Shown here piece by piece: positions 60,222 through 64,000 of a stretch of 64,000 nucleotides of DNA. The stretch is from JAGVPT01 sp963827085 (GTDB lineage: Bacteria > Bacteroidota > Ignavibacteria > UBA10030 > UBA8401). The notes below the pieces were generated by a model. That model searched no databases, was not told the origin of the DNA, and was given only the letters and a program-made list of their open reading frames with translations. The translations under genes and the position numbers were made by a program. The stretch lies in the NCBI GenBank assembly GCA_963827085.1, contig CAWGZY010000002.1, positions 248,001 to 312,000 of the forward strand. The letters are read 5' to 3'. Every line of letters begins with the position of its first letter. Positions within the stretch are counted from its first letter, which is position 1.

Positions 60222-61002
60222 AGCTCTCCGGCGAAATACAAAACCAAGTTACTTCTTATTATGGAGTGTATCAAGTTTGCCGAAGTATGTCCCGGTCTTT
60301 GAAACGGGAATCAATTCATCTTTTTCGATCGTTGGTGGAGCCCTTCCTGATGAAGGATCAATTAGTAGATAATGTTCCCATCACTGTGACTCGTCAGCTA
60401 AGCGAAAACACCGACTCTTTTTTCTGCAACTTGATGGAGCAAGCAAAAGAAGACTGGTGTCTCCTCATCCTCGCGGCAATTCATTACAATTTATGCCATT
60501 ACTTCATGAGCAGCCGTGCATCATAAGATAAAAGAAGTGCCAGCGATGATCTGTTAAGGATTGGGTCGGAAACGCCGCACTCCTTTTCGTGCAGAAAATG
60601 CCCGAGCCTTCGGTCGCCTGAAAAAAGGCCGGCAATGCCTTTTTTTAGCCTGATTTCCTATTGTTCAATGCCGAATCACATCCTGTCGTTGAAACAGGAT
60701 TAATCCTTTTTTCATCCTTTCGGGCTATTACTTTTCAATGCCATCATTAGTACAATTTTTCATGATTCCGGTGAAAAATTGCTGCGTCCTTTTTGGTCGC
60801 ATCAAAACTGCGGCACTATTGTAATAATGGCTCATCAATGGAAAAAACGATTTCATTTTTCTCTTTTCATTATCCGAACTTTGTTCATGGCTGATCTTCA
60901 AAGTTAAAAAAAAGTGCGAGGAAATAACCTAATTGAGATTGTGTATTAATTCTTCTTTGATTCAAAACTGACTTTTAAAAAAGCGTTTGCGAGGTTTTGC
61001 CC
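60222..61002. other. Gene-free region between sigma and radical SAM genes
   Basis: An open frame at 60266-60526 on plus has no ribosome site and no recognisable family, so no gene is called. AT-rich sequence from about 60720 to 60990 probably holds promoters for the radical SAM gene. A terminator hairpin sits at 60621-60645. Confidence 0.45.
60621..60645. terminator. Short bidirectional hairpin terminator
   Basis: AAAAAAGGC, loop CGGCAAT, GCCTTTTTTT. It has no clear upstream gene and could end a transcript from either side. Confidence 0.6.
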
Positions 61003-62478
61003 TTGAATATATTAATGGTGTATCCGATGTACCCCGATACATTTTGGAGTTTCAAACATGCGTTAAAATTTGTATCGAAAAAAGCAAGCTTCCCTCCTTT
61101 GGGACTATTAACTGTTGCTGCATTGCTGCCGAGAGAATGGAACAAAAAACTTATCGATACGAACGTCAGGGATCTCGCCGATGAAGACATCCTGTGGGCG
61201 GATTATGTTTTTATCAGCGCCATGTCCATTCAGAGTGAATCGGCACATCAAATAATCGATCAATGTAAAAAACTGCATGCAAAAATCGTAGCCGGCGGAC
61301 CGCTTTTTACGAGCAGCTCTGAATACTACGAACACATCGATTATCTCGTGCTTGATGAAGCCGAAATCACTCTCCCGCAATTTTTACACGACCTGAGCGA
61401 GGGAAAAGCGAAACATCTATACACGACGGACGAATGGGCGAATATTACCACCACTCCGCTCCCTCTTTGGGATCTTATATCGAGTAATGATTATACTTCA
61501 ATGAATGTGCAGTACTCACGCGGCTGTCCCTTCGATTGCGATTTCTGCGATATTACCGTTCTCTACGGAAGAATACCCAGAACCAAAACCCAACCGCAGG
61601 TGATGGCCGAATTGGACGCATTGTCCCGCAGCGGCTGGAGAGGTCCGGTTTTTTTTGTCGATGATAATTTTATCGGGAACAAAGGGAAATTGAAAAAAGA
61701 TATTCTCCCTGCAATTATTGAGTGGAACGAGAGAAACAATACTCCATTTTACTTTAGCACGGAAGTCTCAATCAATCTTGCCGACGATGATACCCTGATG
61801 CAGCTTATGGTGAAAGCAGAATTTGAAGCCGTGTTCATCGGCATCGAGTCTCCGAACGAAGAGAGTCTGATCGAATGCAATAAGATCCAGAACAGAAACC
61901 GCGATCTGATTGCAAGTGTGAAAAAGATTCAACGCGCGGGTCTGGAAGTTCAAGGAGGGTTCATCGTCGGGTTTGATAACGATCCTCATACAATCTTCGA
62001 TACGCTGACAAACTTCATCCAGGAAAGCGGTATTGTAACGGCGATGGTCGGATTATTAAACGCACCGAGAGGAACGAAACTCCACAAAAGACTTCTTAAC
62101 GAAGGAAGATTGTTAAACGATTTTACCGGAAACAATACCGATTTTTCTATGAACTTCGTTCCGCAGATGAATTCCCAGAAACTCATCGATGGATATAAGA
62201 CGATCCTGGACACTATCTATTCTCCCAAATACTATTATCAACGCGTCACTCTTTTTTTGAAAGATTTCAAACCGAAGAAGAAGGTGTTTCATCTTAATCC
62301 AAATTACATCCTCGCGCTGCTGCGATCGATGTTTAAACTAGGCGTAATAGGCGAAGAAAGAATTTATTACTGGAAGTTATTCCTGTGGTCGTTGTTTTGT
62401 AAACCCCAGCTTTTCTCGTTGGCAATATTGTATACGATTTACGGATTCCATTTCAGAAGGATCTCCACGAGTATTTAA
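61003..62478 (+). CDS. B12-binding radical SAM protein with DUF4070 domain
   Basis: The 491-residue enzyme has an N-terminal cobalamin-binding domain (VYPMYPDTFWSFKHAL, KIVAGGPLFTSS), a radical SAM core with the cluster motif CPFDCDFCD near 177, VFFVDDNFIGNKGK and GFIVGFDNDPHTIF, and a C-terminal DUF4070 region. This architecture includes the hopanoid C-2 methylase HpnP, but many members have other or unknown methylation roles. The start is TTG 61003 (GAGG eight bases upstream), giving the family N-terminus. The receiver gene follows in 17 bp. Confidence 0.83.
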   Translation: MNILMVYPMYPDTFWSFKHALKFVSKKASFPPLGLLTVAALLPREWNKKLIDTNVRDLADEDILWADYVFISAMSIQSESAHQIIDQCKKLHAKIVAGGPLFTSSSEYYEHIDYLVLDEAEITLPQFLHDLSEGKAKHLYTTDEWANITTTPLPLWDLISSNDYTSMNVQYSRGCPFDCDFCDITVLYGRIPRTKTQPQVMAELDALSRSGWRGPVFFVDDNFIGNKGKLKKDILPAIIEWNERNNTPFYFSTEVSINLADDDTLMQLMVKAEFEAVFIGIESPNEESLIECNKIQNRNRDLIASVKKIQRAGLEVQGGFIVGFDNDPHTIFDTLTNFIQESGIVTAMVGLLNAPRGTKLHKRLLNEGRLLNDFTGNNTDFSMNFVPQMNSQKLIDGYKTILDTIYSPKYYYQRVTLFLKDFKPKKKVFHLNPNYILALLRSMFKLGVIGEERIYYWKLFLWSLFCKPQLFSLAILYTIYGFHFRRISTSI

Positions 62479-62495
62479 CAATACGGTTAAACGTC

Positions 62496-62900
62496 ATGGA
62501 TCCATCTTCTCAGCGCTACTCGGCTCTTATAATCGATGACTCCCCGCACATGCGAATCCTCATGTCAAAGCTGCTGCTCCGCAGCGGGTTCACGCTCGTC
62601 GACGTTGCCGTCAACGGTGCCGACGGACTGCAGCACTTCACCGCATCCAATCCCGATATTGTTTTTCTTGATGCAGTGATGCCCGAGATCGACGGACTGG
62701 ATGTATTGCGAAAAATTAAGTCCCTCAAACCCGACACCATCGTCGCCATGACGACCTCGCTGTCGGAAAAGGAAAAAGTATTGAGGTTCAAGGAAGCGGG
62801 AGCCGATTACTACCTGCTTAAACCATTTGAAGAGGGAAAATTCATGGAGACCCTGCAAAAAATGGTCGCGATTCTCGACCGACGTTCGAAAAAGGAATAA
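62496..62900 (+). CDS. Single-domain response regulator
   Basis: The 134-residue, CheY-like receiver has an acidic pocket in LIIDDSPHMR, phosphoacceptor D59 in VFLDAVMPEIDGLD, Thr in AMTTSLSEKE and Lys in YLLKPFEEGK. There is no output domain, so it must act by protein contact. Placed between a radical SAM gene and pilus-type ATPase genes, it may regulate surface motility or secretion. The next gene starts 4 bp after its stop, indicating an operon. Confidence 0.9.
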   Translation: MDPSSQRYSALIIDDSPHMRILMSKLLLRSGFTLVDVAVNGADGLQHFTASNPDIVFLDAVMPEIDGLDVLRKIKSLKPDTIVAMTTSLSEKEKVLRFKEAGADYYLLKPFEEGKFMETLQKMVAILDRRSKKE

Positions 62901-62904
62901 GGCG

Positions 62905-63240
62905 ATGGAATGCCCGAAATGCAATCTGGTCAATGACGATACCCAGCGCTTTTGCTCATCATGCGGCACTGCGCTCGGCAATGTGTGCAAACGGTGCGGA
63001 ACCGCCGGCAAGCACGAAGCCAAATTTTGCGGTATGTGCGGAGCTGCGTTTCCTGTTTCAGGCGAGCAGCAGCGACTCTTTACACACGCGGCCATCACTC
63101 CGTCGCACACACCTCGACAATACACGGCTGAAGAAATTGAGGACCTTCTTTCTCTGCAAAAGCTCGCCCGCCAAGAAGCGCTGAATTCGGAGCAGTTGTC
63201 GCAAAAAGACCTCGACACTCTCTTCCAAAAATCAGAATAG
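62905..63240 (+). CDS. Double zinc-ribbon protein
   Basis: The 111-residue protein has two zinc-binding ribbons near the N-terminus: CPKC with CSSC, then CKRC with CGMC, in the style of the DZANK domain. The C-terminal half is helical and ends TAEEIEDLLSLQKLARQEAL then LDTLFQKSE, resembling the short recognition tails of chemotaxis and pilus proteins. ATG 62905 has AAGGA upstream. It probably acts as an adaptor for the flanking receiver and ATPase; no enzymatic motif is present. Confidence 0.75.
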   Translation: MECPKCNLVNDDTQRFCSSCGTALGNVCKRCGTAGKHEAKFCGMCGAAFPVSGEQQRLFTHAAITPSHTPRQYTAEEIEDLLSLQKLARQEALNSEQLSQKDLDTLFQKSE

Positions 63241-63243
63241 ACC

Positions 63244-64000
63244 ATGACAACCGAAGACCAGAAATTTCTCACGGCACTTGTAGAACAGGGAACGCTTGAT
63301 CGTGATTTGCTGAAAGCAAGGGGAGGTGTTCTTGAAACTTCCATGCGAGAAAAAGGAATGGCTCGCGCCCTTCTGTCGACTTTCAATCTCACCGAGGAAA
63401 TTATTGCCGATACCCTGAGCAGAACATTTGCTCTGGGAAAGATGACCATTGCCGCCGAGATCGAGACGGCTCCGGAACAGCTCTTCACGGAGGATGAGAT
63501 ACGGTCATTCAGGACAATACCGGTGTTCCGGATTGGATTGGAATTGACCATGGCGTTTATCGATCCACCGGTCAAACAATTGCTCCTCCGATTGCAGCAA
63601 TTGACCGGGTATAGAGTTCTTCCTGTCTTCACGACGGCTTCCGATTTTGACGCAGCGTTGAAAAAATACCGAGGGTCAATCGACCGCATTCAATCTCTGA
63701 AGTCATCTATCGTCCTGGAGAAGTACGATATCCGTAACGTGAAGGGGAAAGAGGGCCCGTTCCCTGCCGACGGCAAGATCGAAGCAACAATGGCACAGGT
63801 GATGGACGAGATCATGCTGCGGGCAGCTAAGGCGGGTGCGAGCGACATCCATATTGAGCCTTCAGACACGGAGTTGATGATACGCTTCCGCGTCGACGGC
63901 GTGCTTCAACGAGTCGTCTCCTTCCCCCTTTCATATCACCCCGGAATGATTTCTGTGATCAAGTCCAAGGCGAAAATGGACATTTTCGAACACGCCATCC
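63244..64000 (+). CDS. GspE/PilB-type secretion or pilus assembly ATPase (3' partial)
   Basis: The frame is open from ATG 63244 to the window end, 252 codons. An N-terminal MshEN-like domain (about 1-140, with LLSTFNLTEEIIADTLSRTF) is followed by the start of the ATPase N-subdomain: AKAGASDIHIEPSDTELMIR and FRVDGVLQRVV, standard in GspE and PilB. The Walker motifs lie beyond the window. MshEN domains can bind cyclic di-GMP, but the binding residues are not clear here. It begins 3 bp after the zinc-ribbon stop. Type IV pilus and type II secretion cannot be told apart. Confidence 0.88.
   Translation, partial: MTTEDQKFLTALVEQGTLDRDLLKARGGVLETSMREKGMARALLSTFNLTEEIIADTLSRTFALGKMTIAAEIETAPEQLFTEDEIRSFRTIPVFRIGLELTMAFIDPPVKQLLLRLQQLTGYRVLPVFTTASDFDAALKKYRGSIDRIQSLKSSIVLEKYDIRNVKGKEGPFPADGKIEATMAQVMDEIMLRAAKAGASDIHIEPSDTELMIRFRVDGVLQRVVSFPLSYHPGMISVIKSKAKMDIFEHAI

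Noticed and set aside
60266..60526. Possible 86-codon gene before the radical SAM gene
   Set aside because: GTG start without ribosome site, no recognisable family; not enough to call a gene.
60527..60720. Possible cyclic di-GMP riboswitch upstream of the radical SAM gene
   Set aside because: Stem-loops are present, but the conserved GEMM core bases were not found; the clear structure is only a terminator.
62565..63689. Open frame of 374 codons on the minus strand across three plus-strand genes
   Set aside because: It spans a receiver, a zinc-ribbon and a GspE-type gene that are all well supported; its translation is low-complexity.

Overview
The window reads as chromosome of a Gram-negative bacterium, most likely of the Ignavibacteria / Bacteroidota-Chlorobi neighbourhood. 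This is inferred from the mix of outer-membrane barrel proteins ending in Phe, lipoproteins with carboxypeptidase-regulatory domains, DUF2723 membrane proteins, KDO synthesis (kdsB), a two-gene cytochrome c operon, and dispersed hairpin repeats of the kind common in such genomes. Several promoters are sigma-70-like (TTGACA, 17 bp, TATAAT-type). No ribosomal RNA gene or CRISPR array is present.

Layout. 1-9 kb: end of a saccharopine-dehydrogenase-like gene, yajQ, a cell-wall amidase, a decayed 3-hydroxyacyl-CoA dehydrogenase fragment, a beta-propeller sugar dehydrogenase, a large lipoprotein, a small barrel protein, an enoyl-CoA hydratase and an EthD-like protein. 9-15 kb: nitrogen control (glnE, ammonium transporter) around a DUF2723 protein. 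15-24 kb: dGTPase, cytochromes c, an AspT/YidE-type transporter, rplU-rpmA and malate dehydrogenase. 24-37 kb is a long minus-strand stretch: RsbW-like ATPase, outer-membrane protein, epimerase, a deleted metallo-hydrolase, pyrG, kdsB, gatC, plsC, an M48 protease, a methyltransferase and three glycosyltransferases, so mostly envelope building. 37-42 kb: acyl-activating enzyme, NarL-type regulator, rsmA, a PAP2 phosphatase and tRNA-His and tRNA-Glu.

42.3-50.9 kb is an accessory island. The 3' half of tRNA-Glu plus its terminator and flank (137 bp) is repeated in direct orientation at 50.75 kb, and the repeat begins in the anticodon arm, as at sites used by tyrosine integrases. Between the copies lie an IS3-family remnant, a DUF2062 gene and an apparent eight-gene operon. 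The operon is headed by a CarH/LitR-like B12 photoreceptor repressor (W-x9-EH motif) and followed by two Cfa-like methyltransferases, a COG2907-type flavoprotein, DUF1365, a SOUL haem-binding protein, DUF2177 and DUF1295. The likely theme is light- or singlet-oxygen-responsive remodelling of membrane lipids. No integrase was found.

51-60 kb: an SDR-aldehyde dehydrogenase pair, then small membrane and secreted proteins, then a secreted TPR-CHAT (caspase-like) protein convergent with an anti-sigma/sigma pair. This suggests protease-controlled signalling that recalls, without CRISPR, the TPR-CHAT/sigma pairing of type III-E systems. 61-64 kb: a B12-radical SAM enzyme, a receiver protein, a zinc-ribbon protein and the start of a GspE/PilB ATPase.

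Three conserved genes (rpmA and two island genes) each carry one apparent missing base, all in the same direction. Because rpmA is normally essential, assembly indels are the simplest reading. At least four families of dispersed palindromic repeats occupy the intergenic spaces.
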